DNA from: an uncultured Bacillaceae bacterium
GTDB taxonomy: Bacteria > Bacillota > Bacilli > Bacillales > Caldibacillaceae
DNA length: 6,234 nt
Direction of reading: 5' to 3'
NCBI GenBank assembly: GCA_937983015.1
Contig: CALKAK010000185.1
Location: 1 to 6,234, forward strand
Program-made: the position numbers and the translations under genes
In this document: positions 1 through 5,846 of the stretch, in pieces
Layout of the letters: each line of letters opens with the position of its first letter
How positions within the stretch are numbered: position 1 is the first letter of the stretch
Notes under the pieces: generated by a model
What the model was told of the DNA's origin: nothing
Databases searched by the model: none
What the model saw: the letters and a program-made list of their open reading frames with translations, nothing else

Positions 1-1405
1 AAATTTCCCCATCTTCGGCGACGATTTTGTCAATAACTTGCGGTCGCATCATCTTACCATCGTTCGTGATCGCCGTCATCGCCTGAACAAGCTGTAAGGC
101 GGTGGTTGATGTGGCCTGTCCAAAAGCGGTCGATACTTTATCGCGAGGATAATAGAAATTGATCACACCGCTTGCTTCATGATCAAGACCAATTCCCGTC
201 GGTTGACCGAATTTGAATTTATCGAGATAGTTCCGAAAGGTTTCCGAACCCATCCGTTCTAATAAATAAGCCATGGCGACGTTGGATGACCGCTGAATCC
301 CTTCCAGAAATGTGATCGTTCCCCAGCCAACGTAGTTATGATCGCGAATCGTTCCACCGCCATCAGGAACTTGATATTGTCCGGATGGAAACGTATCGTC
401 TGGATGAAAGACACCTTCCTCTACCGCAGCGGCCAAGGTAAAAATCTTCATTGTTGAACCGGGTTCAAAGGCGGTTTCCACCACGATGTTTTGCCAATTA
501 TCCGTGATTCCTTCCAGGGTGTTCGGGTCGAAAGACGGACGTTGTGCCATTGCGTAAATTTCACCGGTCTTCGCATCAGCCACAATCCCCATCATCTTTC
601 GCGGTCGGTATTCTTGCTCCACTTGATTCATCGCATCTTCCAGAAAAGTCTGGATTTTCTTATCGAGAGTCAAATACACATCGGCGCCATCTTTCGGTGG
701 GGTCACATGGGTTTCTTTATGCGGCAAAATATACCCCCATAGATCACTTTGATATTCGATTTTTCCATCTTCTTCTTTCAAGTAAGTTTCCAGGGCTTTC
801 TCCAGGCCGAGCTCGCCGACGAACTCTTCTTCCCCGTTTCCATTTTGGTCTTGATAGCGAGCAAAACCGATTAAATGGGAGGCGAAATCCCCGTTCGGAT
901 ACGAACGTTTCGTTTCCCGGATAAAACGGATGCCCGGGAGTTGGTGTCGTTCGATCGCCCGTTTTTCTTCATATGTTAGATTCCGTCCCGCTTCACCGAA
1001 TTCCACCTGCCATGGTCCTTCCCGGGTCAACCGTTCATAAATCGCATCTTTATCCATGTCGATATGCCGTGCTAAAATTTCCGCCGTTTTTTCCGGATCC
1101 ACGACATGGTAGGGGCGGGAGGAATTTTCCGGTGTTGCTTTCGGACTGATCACGGCGACAAGGCGATAGCTAACCGTGTTGAAAGCGAGCAATTCCCCAT
1201 TCCGGTCTAAAATGGAACCCCGTGTAGCATCCAGTATACGTTCTTTCGTATATTTCTGATCTGCATAACTGGCGAGAACCCGCCCTTCGGCTTCACCGGT
1301 GATCTGAATCGTGATAAAACGGGACGCTAAAGTAATAAAGAGCAGGGTAAATATTACGAATAATACCGCTGCCCCTTTATTCATATTCGCTCTTTTCTTA
1401 TTCAT
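1..1405 (-). CDS. pbpB: Penicillin-binding protein 2B (class B, division transpeptidase), 5' part; 3' end lies outside the window
   Basis: Class B PBP that cross-links septal peptidoglycan in the divisome. The 468 visible residues show a short cytoplasmic tail, a membrane anchor at about residues 11-34, the N-terminal pedestal with the RGSILDRNG motif (62-70), and the transpeptidase domain with the SxxK motif STMK (catalytic Ser317, Lys320) and the SxN motif SSN (373-375). The KTG motif and any C-terminal PASTA domains would lie beyond base 1. Stretches such as EPGSTMKIFTLAAA and RPSFDP are as in B. subtilis PbpB. The position directly after ftsL argues for PbpB rather than the paralogue SpoVD. 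The start is the ATG at 1405: it is the first start after an in-frame TAA and overlaps the ftsL end by 8 bases, suggesting translational coupling. AAGGG lies 12 bases upstream. A second ATG seven codons on is a less likely start. Confidence 0.95.
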   Translation of the reverse strand, partial: MNKKRANMNKGAAVLFVIFTLLFITLASRFITIQITGEAEGRVLASYADQKYTKERILDATRGSILDRNGELLAFNTVSYRLVAVISPKATPENSSRPYHVVDPEKTAEILARHIDMDKDAIYERLTREGPWQVEFGEAGRNLTYEEKRAIERHQLPGIRFIRETKRSYPNGDFASHLIGFARYQDQNGNGEEEFVGELGLEKALETYLKEEDGKIEYQSDLWGYILPHKETHVTPPKDGADVYLTLDKKIQTFLEDAMNQVEQEYRPRKMMGIVADAKTGEIYAMAQRPSFDPNTLEGITDNWQNIVVETAFEPGSTMKIFTLAAAVEEGVFHPDDTFPSGQYQVPDGGGTIRDHNYVGWGTITFLEGIQRSSNVAMAYLLERMGSETFRNYLDKFKFGQPTGIGLDHEASGVINFYYPRDKVSTAFGQATSTTALQLVQAMTAITNDGKMMRPQVIDKIVAEDGEI

Positions 1406-1760
1406 TTCCCTGTACGACCCTTACCTTATCAGGATTCATCGAAAGTTCCTGTTTTTCCGCTTCTTCCATGAGGCGGTCATAACGACTCAGCTCATTCACC
1501 CGAGCTTCTAAATCTTCGATCTTGCGATGGTGCTCGTCGATTTCCCGTTCCACATTTTGGATGGTGGTATTGATTTCATAAAGAGTCGCTTGATTATGAA
1601 TCATATGTATGGAAAAAAAACAGATAACGAAGCAAAAAAGAAGGAAAATGAACTTCTCCCCTTTGGTGATCGAAAGTCTCCGGTGCCGAACTTTCCTTAC
1701 TTGTTTTCGCATAGGCTGCGTTTCATATTGTTCGAGGCTTTTCGCTAGATTGCTATGCAT
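1398..1760 (-). CDS. ftsL: Cell division protein FtsL
   Basis: Small bitopic divisome protein of 120 residues. In Bacillus, FtsL forms a complex with DivIC and DivIB, is unstable, and limits the start of septation. The protein has a basic cytoplasmic N-terminus (RKQVRKVRHRR, 18-28), one transmembrane segment at about 37-54, and an extracytoplasmic heptad-like stretch at about 57-100 rich in I, L, V, E and K, as expected for the FtsL/DivIC coiled coil. Sequence conservation in this family is low, so the call rests on size, topology and position between rsmH and pbpB. AGGGGGGAAAG precedes the ATG, and only 11 bases separate it from the rsmH stop. The stop codon lies inside the pbpB start region, so the two genes overlap. 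Confidence 0.92.
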   Translation of the reverse strand: MHSNLAKSLEQYETQPMRKQVRKVRHRRLSITKGEKFIFLLFCFVICFFSIHMIHNQATLYEINTTIQNVEREIDEHHRKIEDLEARVNELSRYDRLMEEAEKQELSMNPDKVRVVQGNE

Positions 1761-1771
1761 AACTTTCCCCC

Positions 1772-2713
1772 CTATGTCTCCTTCAATTTTTCGGCAATTC
1801 GTAACCTAGCAGATCGGGCCCTGTTGTTCCTTGCAATCTCCTCATCAGACGGCACGATCGGTTTCTTCGTGATCGTTTTCAATACCGGTTCGTACTCTTC
1901 AGGTATTACGGGTATCCCCGGTGGTAATGGCGGATGTGCACTGTATTCCTTGAAGATCGTTTTGACAATCCGATCTTCCAGCGAATGAAAAGAAATCACA
2001 CAAATCCTGCCGCCGACTTTTAATAGATCTATACTTTTTCGTAACGATTCTTCTAGAACATGGAGTTCATCATTGACCGCAATCCGCAGTGCCTGGAATA
2101 CGCGCCGAGCGGGATGCCCGCCTTTCCGGCGTGCCGGTGCCGGTATGACATCTTTTATGAGATTTACCAATTGTCCGGTCGTTTCGATTGGACGCTTCTT
2201 GCGTTCCTCTTCGATGCGCCGGGCGATCTGTTTGGAAAATTTTTCTTCACCATATTGAAAGAAAATCTTCACGAGTTTTTCATATGGCCATTCATTGACG
2301 ATCGTTTTGGCGGTCAAGGTCGCCTGTTGATTCATCCGCATATCAAGAGGCGCATCATGATGATAACTAAATCCCCGCTCAGCTTCATCGAGCTGGGGGG
2401 AAGAAACACCTAGATCGTATAAAATACCGTCGACTTGATGAACATCGCGTTTTTCCAGTTCTTCTTTTATGTGAACAAAGTTTTGATGGATAATTTCGAT
2501 TCGATCGCCAAAGGAGGCGAACTCTTTTTTTCCATGGGCGACAGCGGTTAAATCCTGATCGAAGGCGAATAATTTTCCCCCGCGTGCCAGGCGGTGTAAG
2601 ATCTCCTTACTGTGGCCACCACGCCCGAAGGTACAATCGACGTAAATCCCTTCTGGACGAATATTGAGACCGGTGATCGTCTCATGAAGTAAAACTGGTT
2701 GATGCTCAGACAT
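1772..2713 (-). CDS. rsmH: 16S rRNA (cytosine(1402)-N(4))-methyltransferase RsmH
   Basis: SAM-dependent methyltransferase (old name MraW) that puts the N4-methyl group on C1402 of 16S rRNA in the ribosomal P site. At 313 residues it has the normal family length. Visible family signatures are HQPVLLHET (4-12), the SAM-binding loop DCTFGRGGHS (26-35), FDQD (51-54, with the acidic residues expected to contact SAM), YDLGVSSPQLD (99-109), SFHSLEDR (241-248), and the C-terminal basic motif NNRARSARLR (296-305). The start ATG at 2713 has AGAGGGGAAG six bases upstream. The gene is second in the dcw operon, 55 bases after mraZ; I saw no convincing promoter in that gap. In E. coli, RsmH opposes the effects of MraZ overproduction; whether that applies here is not known. 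Confidence 0.98.
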   Translation of the reverse strand: MSEHQPVLLHETITGLNIRPEGIYVDCTFGRGGHSKEILHRLARGGKLFAFDQDLTAVAHGKKEFASFGDRIEIIHQNFVHIKEELEKRDVHQVDGILYDLGVSSPQLDEAERGFSYHHDAPLDMRMNQQATLTAKTIVNEWPYEKLVKIFFQYGEEKFSKQIARRIEEERKKRPIETTGQLVNLIKDVIPAPARRKGGHPARRVFQALRIAVNDELHVLEESLRKSIDLLKVGGRICVISFHSLEDRIVKTIFKEYSAHPPLPPGIPVIPEEYEPVLKTITKKPIVPSDEEIARNNRARSARLRIAEKLKET

Positions 2714-2768
2714 GAAATACTTCCCCTCTTATAACCCAGAATTAAAATCCGTATATATTACTCTTTCC

Positions 2769-3200
2769 TTAAAAATCAAAGTCAATCAGATTTTCCGCGA
2801 TTTCATTGAATGATTCTTCCGATGCGGCGAAATATTCGTCCCAAATCGTTTCGCTCCAGATTTCAATCCGATTAGAAACGCCGACGATCACCGTTTCTTT
2901 CTCGATCTTTCCATACTCCAGAAGGGAGCGGGGAATATTGATCCGTCCTTGTTTATCTATTTCACATTCGGTAGCTCCTGAGAAGAAAAACCGTGCAAAT
3001 GCGCGGGCATCTTTTTTCGTTACCGGGAGGGCTTTGATTTTTTCTTCGATCAATCGCCATTCGTTCATGGGATATCCGAATAAACAACGATCGAGACCGC
3101 GGGTAAGTACAAACGTATCCCCTAGACCATCCCGAAACTTCGCCGGAATGATCAAACGGCCTTTCGTATCGACGTTATGACGATATTCTCCCATGAACAT
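2769..3200 (-). CDS. mraZ: Division/cell wall cluster transcriptional regulator MraZ
   Basis: DNA-binding protein of the AbrB/SpoVT swapped-hairpin fold that forms ring oligomers and regulates its own dcw operon. The two tandem MraZ half-domains are plain: DTKGR at 11-15 followed by LIIPAKFR, and DKQGR at 82-86 followed by INIPRSL. With the start at 3200 the protein has 143 residues and begins MFMGEY, the usual family length and N-terminus. An open frame extends 15 codons further to 3245, but that extension runs through the operator repeats and has no ribosome binding site, while GGAGGG sits six bases before the 3200 ATG. It is the first gene of the operon and follows a putative promoter and four GTGG repeats. 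Confidence 0.97.
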   Translation of the reverse strand: MFMGEYRHNVDTKGRLIIPAKFRDGLGDTFVLTRGLDRCLFGYPMNEWRLIEEKIKALPVTKKDARAFARFFFSGATECEIDKQGRINIPRSLLEYGKIEKETVIVGVSNRIEIWSETIWDEYFAASEESFNEIAENLIDFDF

Positions 3201-3206
3201 GGCATA

Positions 3207-3212
3207 CCCTCC
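3207..3212 (-). promoter_or_regulatory. mraZ ribosome binding site
   Basis: GGAGGG on the minus strand, six bases before the ATG at 3200. It decides the mraZ start against the upstream ATG at 3245. It overlaps the last GTGG operator repeat (GTGGAGGG), so MraZ bound there would sit on the DNA encoding its own ribosome binding site. Confidence 0.85.
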
Positions 3213-3255
3213 ACTTCTTACCACTAATTTACCACAATCCCCCACTTTTCTCCAT
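3211..3255 (-). promoter_or_regulatory. Putative MraZ operator: four GTGG direct repeats at 10-11 bp spacing
   Basis: On the minus strand GTGG occurs at 3245-3242, 3235-3232, 3224-3221 and 3214-3211, giving periods of 10, 11 and 10 bases, about one helical turn. The units read GTGGGGG, GTGGTAA, GTGGTAA and GTGGAGG. A weaker unit, ATGGAG, lies one further period upstream (3255-3250). E. coli MraZ is known to bind TGGGN direct repeats with 5-base spacers, which is the same 10-base period and the same core. Binding by this MraZ is inferred. Confidence 0.8.
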
Positions 3256-3260
3256 ACTTT

Positions 3261-3289
3261 TTTATAATAGAATTGTAAGATTGTTGAAA
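3261..3289 (-). promoter_or_regulatory. Candidate sigma-A promoter for mraZ-rsmH-ftsL-pbpB
   Basis: The best pair on the minus strand is TTTCAA (3289-3284), a 17-base spacer and TATAAA (3266-3261). The -10 matches consensus at five of six positions but the -35 at only three. Alternative -10 boxes overlap: TATTAT (3269-3264) and TACAAT (3277-3272, with TTTTGT 17 bases upstream). A promoter is expected because a terminator separates mraZ from the upstream gene, but the exact box is uncertain. With the first choice, transcription would start near 3254, putting the GTGG repeats in the early transcribed region. Confidence 0.45.
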
Positions 3290-3310
3290 TTCACACAAAA
3301 AAGTGAATTT
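3287..3310. repeat. Perfect 8-bp inverted repeat upstream of mraZ
   Basis: AAATTCAC (3287-3294), an 8-base spacer, then GTGAATTT (3303-3310). No T-run follows on either strand, so it does not look like a terminator. It touches or overlaps the candidate -35 region of the mraZ promoter, which is where a regulator could bind. The AT-rich background raises the odds of chance. Confidence 0.5.
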
Positions 3311-3387
3311 ACAGGACTTTTTGCCTCGTTTTTCCTTACTGAATTCTCCATTTCATGATGGAACGGCAGGGCTATGGCGTTATTCGG

Positions 3388-3418
3388 ACAAAAAAATAAA
3401 TCGCTTCCAAAGAAGCGA
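3388..3418 (-). terminator. Rho-independent terminator after the DUF3397 gene
   Basis: Read on the minus strand: TCGCTTC (3418-3412), loop TTTG, GAAGCGA (3407-3401), then TTTATTTTTTT. The 7-bp stem, tetraloop and long T-tract fit an intrinsic terminator 40 bases past the DUF3397 stop. It separates that gene from mraZ. On the plus strand the T-run is only four bases, so termination in that direction would be weak. Confidence 0.85.
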
Positions 3419-3457
3419 ATTTTCGATCCAGTTCTGCAATTTTCTCATCCCCCATCC

Positions 3458-3850
3458 TCAAGTGGACATACTATTCGCGACATATACGATGATACCGGCT
3501 GTGAATAAAATAACATATAACAGAAAGAAAAAAAGAAAACAGGATCGCCATAAAAATTTGATCACGCGTGAATAGTTCATTGTGCCACGTAAAAACCGAT
3601 GGATGAATAAAAAAGCGGTAATGAGTACGAAAACTACGGTGAAAACAGGAAAAAGCCAGTGTTTGTCCCAGATCGTCACAAGGAGAAAATGTACGGCTAA
3701 CACAAAAAAGAATGTTGACAGATCCGCCGCGGTTTGAACGGATTTTAATAAGTGTTCACGGCGAAATCTACTGATCGTAAAAACGAGAAGAAAAAAGAGA
3801 ATAGGGGAGAAAATAAATACGGCTAATACGGTTTTTAACAAAGTCGTCAC
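3458..3850 (-). CDS. DUF3397 family integral membrane protein, function unknown
   Basis: Very hydrophobic 130-residue protein with four likely transmembrane segments at about 4-26, 40-60, 65-84 and 100-124. Short charged loops (RFRREH 28-33, RFLRG 85-89) suggest a compact four-helix membrane protein. The pattern and the position near mraZ match the DUF3397 family of Bacillaceae, which has no assigned function that I know of. The start is a GTG at 3850, with GGGTGGGG five bases upstream; no better ATG lies nearby. The gene has a terminator on each side (4062-4089 upstream, 3388-3418 downstream), so it is probably transcribed alone, yet I could not find a convincing promoter in the 245 bases ahead of it. 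In relatives, as I recall it, this gene sits next to panE and bshC, neither of which is present here. Confidence 0.85.
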   Translation of the reverse strand: MTTLLKTVLAVFIFSPILFFLLVFTISRFRREHLLKSVQTAADLSTFFFVLAVHFLLVTIWDKHWLFPVFTVVFVLITAFLFIHRFLRGTMNYSRVIKFLWRSCFLFFFLLYVILFTAGIIVYVANSMST

Positions 3851-4061
3851 TTGTACCCCACCCTTTTCAGCAAGGGAAATCCTTTTGTAACAGCTTCTAT
3901 TTTAATCGATCACTAAGGGCATCCCCTTCAGGTTAAAGCGATGATGGTAGTTTAAAAACCTGGCAACCGTGAAAAGGACGAAATTATCCTTCAGTATCGG
4001 AATGTTCGTCATATTACTATAGTAACAAATTTCTGAGTAAGGGAAAAATATTTATTTTTGG
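3851..4061. other. Non-coding spacer between the DUF3397 gene and the gerR terminator
   Basis: No open frame of note on either strand. It holds a 12-bp perfect palindrome, TTACTATAGTAA (4014-4025), and small hairpins: AAGGG/CCCTT (3915-3928) and AAGGA/TCCTT, neither with a T-run. The DUF3397 promoter should lie here; the only candidate seen is a TAAAAT -10-like hexamer without a matching -35. Confidence 0.4.
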
Positions 4062-4089
4062 CAATAAAAATGAGGCGGTTTTCCGCCCC
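4062..4089 (-). terminator. Rho-independent terminator of the gerR-like gene
   Basis: On the minus strand: GGGGCGG (4089-4083), loop AAAA, CCGCCTC (4078-4072), then ATTTTTATT. A 7-bp GC-rich stem with one G-T pair, directly after the gerR-like stop codon. Confidence 0.88.
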
Positions 4090-4095
4090 GTACGA

Positions 4096-4689
4096 TCACA
4101 TCTTTTCATCATCATTCTTTTCGTCCTGCTGATCAACTAATTCATGATCACTTTTGGCCTCGGTTAATTTACGTGCTTTATCCATAATCGTAAGCAAGCC
4201 AAAATATTCCTTTTGCAATGTTTGATACTTTTTCTTTAACGATTCATATTCCTGCTCCAGATCTTTTAGTTTGTTCGCGAGTTCTTCTTGTTCCTGTTTA
4301 CTGACGGACGACCGCTCGATTTCTTGCTCTTTTAATTGATATTCTTGTAAAAATGCGATCACATCTTGTAAAGTCAATTGTTTTCCCGATGTTGTCATTT
4401 CTGAAGAATGCCCTTGTCTAGTAATAAATCCCTGTGAAAAAGAGGGGGAGTTTTGTTTTTTCTTTAATTCTTTTCTTTGCTTTTTTGCCAGGTCAATTGC
4501 TGCTTTATATTGCTTACGAACGGTAGAATTCCAGCGAAACCCGCAAGCAGCGGCGGTCCGGTTTAGCGCTTTCCCCACTTCCTCAAACGCTTTCAACTGC
4601 GTGCTACCTTCACGGATATGACGCAGGACAACTTCTGCAAGAAATAAATCTTCATCCTTCGTCCAGGCATCCTGGCGCACTGACGGCAT
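4096..4689 (-). CDS. gerR: RsfA/GerR-family sporulation transcription regulator (YlbO-like)
   Basis: Protein of 197 residues. The N-terminal 75 residues are a Myb/SANT-like helix-turn-helix domain with the family signature RQDAWTKDEDLFLAE (5-19), HIREGSTQL (24-32), and RTAAACGFRWN (44-54). A lysine-rich linker follows (about 70-84), then a polar region, a long predicted coiled coil at about 110-175 (heptad-like E, L, K, with LKDLEQEYESLKKKY), and an acidic tail. B. subtilis has two such proteins: RsfA (prespore, sigma-F regulon) and YlbO/GerR (mother cell, sigma-E regulon). The place next to rpmF and the short length point to YlbO/GerR. The frame is open to 4707, but the start at 4689 gives the expected MPSVRQDAW N-terminus and has GGAGG seven bases upstream, whereas the ATGs at 4707 and 4704 have none. 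It sits between two terminators, so it likely has its own promoter. Confidence 0.88.
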   Translation of the reverse strand: MPSVRQDAWTKDEDLFLAEVVLRHIREGSTQLKAFEEVGKALNRTAAACGFRWNSTVRKQYKAAIDLAKKQRKELKKKQNSPSFSQGFITRQGHSSEMTTSGKQLTLQDVIAFLQEYQLKEQEIERSSVSKQEQEELANKLKDLEQEYESLKKKYQTLQKEYFGLLTIMDKARKLTEAKSDHELVDQQDEKNDDEKM

Positions 4690-4695
4690 CCTCTT

Positions 4696-4702
4696 CCCTC
4701 CC
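4696..4702 (-). promoter_or_regulatory. Ribosome binding site that sets the gerR start
   Basis: GGGAGGG on the minus strand, with its GGAGG core seven bases before the ATG at 4689. It favours that start over the two ATGs at 4704 and 4707, which overlap or precede it. Confidence 0.8.
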
Positions 4703-4747
4703 ATCATGTGTTTTAGTTATATAAGATATATATGCAAGTAATAGAAC

Positions 4748-4791
4748 GATAGACTACTTTTTCATCTATCAGCCGGTCCATTTTCATGGAC
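4748..4791. repeat. Two adjacent inverted repeats between rpmF and gerR
   Basis: GTCCAT/ATGGAC (4776-4791) with a 4-base loop, which reads GAAA on the minus strand, and GATAGA/TCTATC (4748-4770) with an 11-base spacer. Neither is followed by a T-run. They lie after the rpmF terminator and before gerR. Downstream of them, on the minus strand, is an AT-rich segment around 4713-4738 containing GCATA, which is where a gerR promoter would be expected; I could not assign it to a sigma factor. Confidence 0.35.
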
Positions 4792-4812
4792 AGGGAGGGA
4801 AGGAAATTACAA

Positions 4813-4844
4813 GAAATAAAAAAGAAGCCTATGTGACAGGCTCC
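4813..4844 (-). terminator. Rho-independent terminator of yceD-rpmF
   Basis: On the minus strand: GGAGCCT (4844-4838), a 7-base loop, AGGCTTC (4830-4824), then TTTTTTATTTC. It begins 10 bases after the rpmF stop codon. Confidence 0.88.
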
Positions 4845-4853
4845 TTATACTCG

Positions 4854-5036
4854 TTATACACGAATAACTTTACCATCTTTCGTTGTTTTGTAATAACCAC
4901 ATTCCGGGCAGGCACGGTGGGTTAATTTCATTTCCCCGCAATCCGGGCATTCCACCATCCCCGGTACACGTAATTTAATATGCGCACGACGCATGCGTTT
5001 TTTCGCTTTAGATGTTCTTCTCTTCGGTACTGCCAT
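4854..5036 (-). CDS. rpmF: 50S ribosomal protein L32 (zinc-ribbon form)
   Basis: Small, strongly basic protein of 60 residues in the large ribosomal subunit. MAVPKRRTSKAKKRMRRAH is the conserved bL32 N-terminus. Four cysteines in two CxxC pairs (C30, C33, C43, C46) form the zinc ribbon, so this is the zinc-binding (C+) form rather than a zinc-free paralogue. A near-perfect ribosome binding site, AAGGAGGTG (5050-5042), lies between the genes and starts inside the yceD stop codon; the gap to yceD is 12 bases, and the pair forms one operon. A terminator follows. Confidence 0.98.
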   Translation of the reverse strand: MAVPKRRTSKAKKRMRRAHIKLRVPGMVECPDCGEMKLTHRACPECGYYKTTKDGKVIRV

Positions 5037-5048
5037 GTTCCCACCTCC

Positions 5049-5567
5049 TTAACGGGATTCATCCTGGTCTTCAAGCAATTGTTTTAATTTCGCTAGACGA
5101 GGATCGATGGTATCTTTTTTTAGCTCGCTTTCCGATGAGTAATATGTCCAACCTAGGCCGGATTTCTGCGAGCCGGGCATTTCATCATCTTCTCCAATAA
5201 CTTGGAGGGGAATTTCTAACAAAATCAAATCTTCCACAACAGGGATTAAATCAATCGTCTCCCCTTCAATCAGGTTGACCTCATCATCCGTTTCCTCATC
5301 TTCATATAGAAACGTCTCTTTCGTACGAATATCAATCGGTAGGGTGACATCAGCCAGGGTTCGGGATGAGGGCAGAACGAGCTCACCGGTAATATGTAAA
5401 TCGAAAATCACTTCTCGGGCATGAATTTCCGCTTTTCCACGAACCCGAATCGGCGACACATAACGGATTTCTGGGTCTCGTTCTTTTAGGGAATCGAGAT
5501 TGATCGTTTCATCGATTGTCAGGCCTTGCGATTTTATTTTCTGTAATTGCGTCATTGACCATTTCAT
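5049..5567 (-). CDS. yceD: YceD/DUF177 family protein
   Basis: Acidic 172-residue protein of the DUF177 family, which is almost always encoded just before rpmF (ylbN in B. subtilis). Its exact role in bacteria is not settled; the E. coli and plant relatives are linked to 23S rRNA accumulation. Visible family features are the N-terminal MKWSMTQLQK, the central RVRGKAEIHAREVIFDLHITGELVLPSS-type beta region (about 41-68), an acidic stretch (EDEETDDEVN, 89-98), and the C-terminal DPRLAKLKQLL (155-165). The frame is open far upstream to 5975, but those residues are spurious: they would cross the promoter at 5595-5623. The start at 5567 has GAGGTG (5579-5574) six bases upstream; the ATG at 5573 abuts that site directly and is too close. 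Confidence 0.95.
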   Translation of the reverse strand: MKWSMTQLQKIKSQGLTIDETINLDSLKERDPEIRYVSPIRVRGKAEIHAREVIFDLHITGELVLPSSRTLADVTLPIDIRTKETFLYEDEETDDEVNLIEGETIDLIPVVEDLILLEIPLQVIGEDDEMPGSQKSGLGWTYYSSESELKKDTIDPRLAKLKQLLEDQDESR

Positions 5568-5573
5568 CGCCAT

Positions 5574-5579
5574 CACCTC
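5574..5579 (-). promoter_or_regulatory. Ribosome binding site that sets the yceD start
   Basis: GAGGTG on the minus strand, six bases before the ATG at 5567. It rules out the ATG at 5573, which would have no spacing. Confidence 0.8.
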
Positions 5580-5594
5580 AGGGCAACAATGGTA

Positions 5595-5623
5595 ATTATA
5601 GCCTTCAAAATTACGTTTGTCAA
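5595..5623 (-). promoter_or_regulatory. Consensus sigma-A promoter for yceD-rpmF
   Basis: On the minus strand: TTGACA (5623-5618), exactly 17 bases, TATAAT (5600-5595). Both hexamers match consensus at all six positions. Transcription should start near 5588, giving a leader of only about 20 bases that carries the yceD ribosome binding site. Strong constitutive output fits a ribosomal protein operon. Confidence 0.93.
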
Positions 5624-5721
5624 TCTTTTCACGGTAACGGCTATTTTTTCCTAACGAAATGTCGTTTTGAAAGTCGGATTCGTGGCAACCTCCATTCACC
5701 CGTTCCCTTCGGAATGTTATG

Positions 5722-5750
5722 TTTATATTGATCGTGTCTATATCTATAAT
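5722..5750 (+). promoter_or_regulatory. Candidate sigma-A promoter for tmcAL
   Basis: TTTATA (5722-5727), 17-base spacer, TATAAT (5745-5750). The -10 is perfect and the -35 matches four of six. The leader to the ATG at 5847 would be about 90 bases. A weaker alternative is TTGATT (5768-5773) with TAAAAT (5789-5794), whose spacer is only 15 bases. Confidence 0.6.
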
Positions 5751-5846
5751 AGCATCATCATCTTCTTTTGATTTGATACATAACATGATAAAATTCGAGA
5801 AAAGGTTTACTTGCAGAGATATGATTCTCATAAGGAGGTCTTCCAT

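Noticed and set aside
491..924. Plus-strand open frames of 83 and 126 residues inside pbpB
   Set aside because: They are antisense to a well-conserved coding region, have no recognisable domains, and lack clear ribosome binding sites.
2060..2413. Plus-strand 117-residue open frame inside rsmH
   Set aside because: Antisense shadow of a highly conserved gene; no independent sign of coding.
3201..3245. 15-residue extension of MraZ from an upstream ATG
   Set aside because: It covers the GTGG repeats, has no ribosome binding site, and makes the protein longer than the usual 143 residues.
3368..3441. Minus-strand 22-codon open frame (MRKLQNW...) with a GAGGATGGGGG leader after the DUF3397 gene
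   Set aside because: It runs through the intrinsic terminator at 3388-3418, so most transcripts would not carry it whole; the purine-rich leader alone is weak evidence.
4713..4738. Sigma-F, sigma-G or sigma-E promoter for the gerR-like gene built on GCATA or CATATATA
   Set aside because: One box resembles each consensus, but no matching partner box lies at the right spacing, so no sigma factor can be assigned.
5653..5666. Small hairpin AACGA/TCGTT in the yceD-tmcAL intergenic region as a terminator or riboswitch
   Set aside because: Only a 5-bp AT-rich stem with a weak T-run and no conserved riboswitch elements; likely chance.
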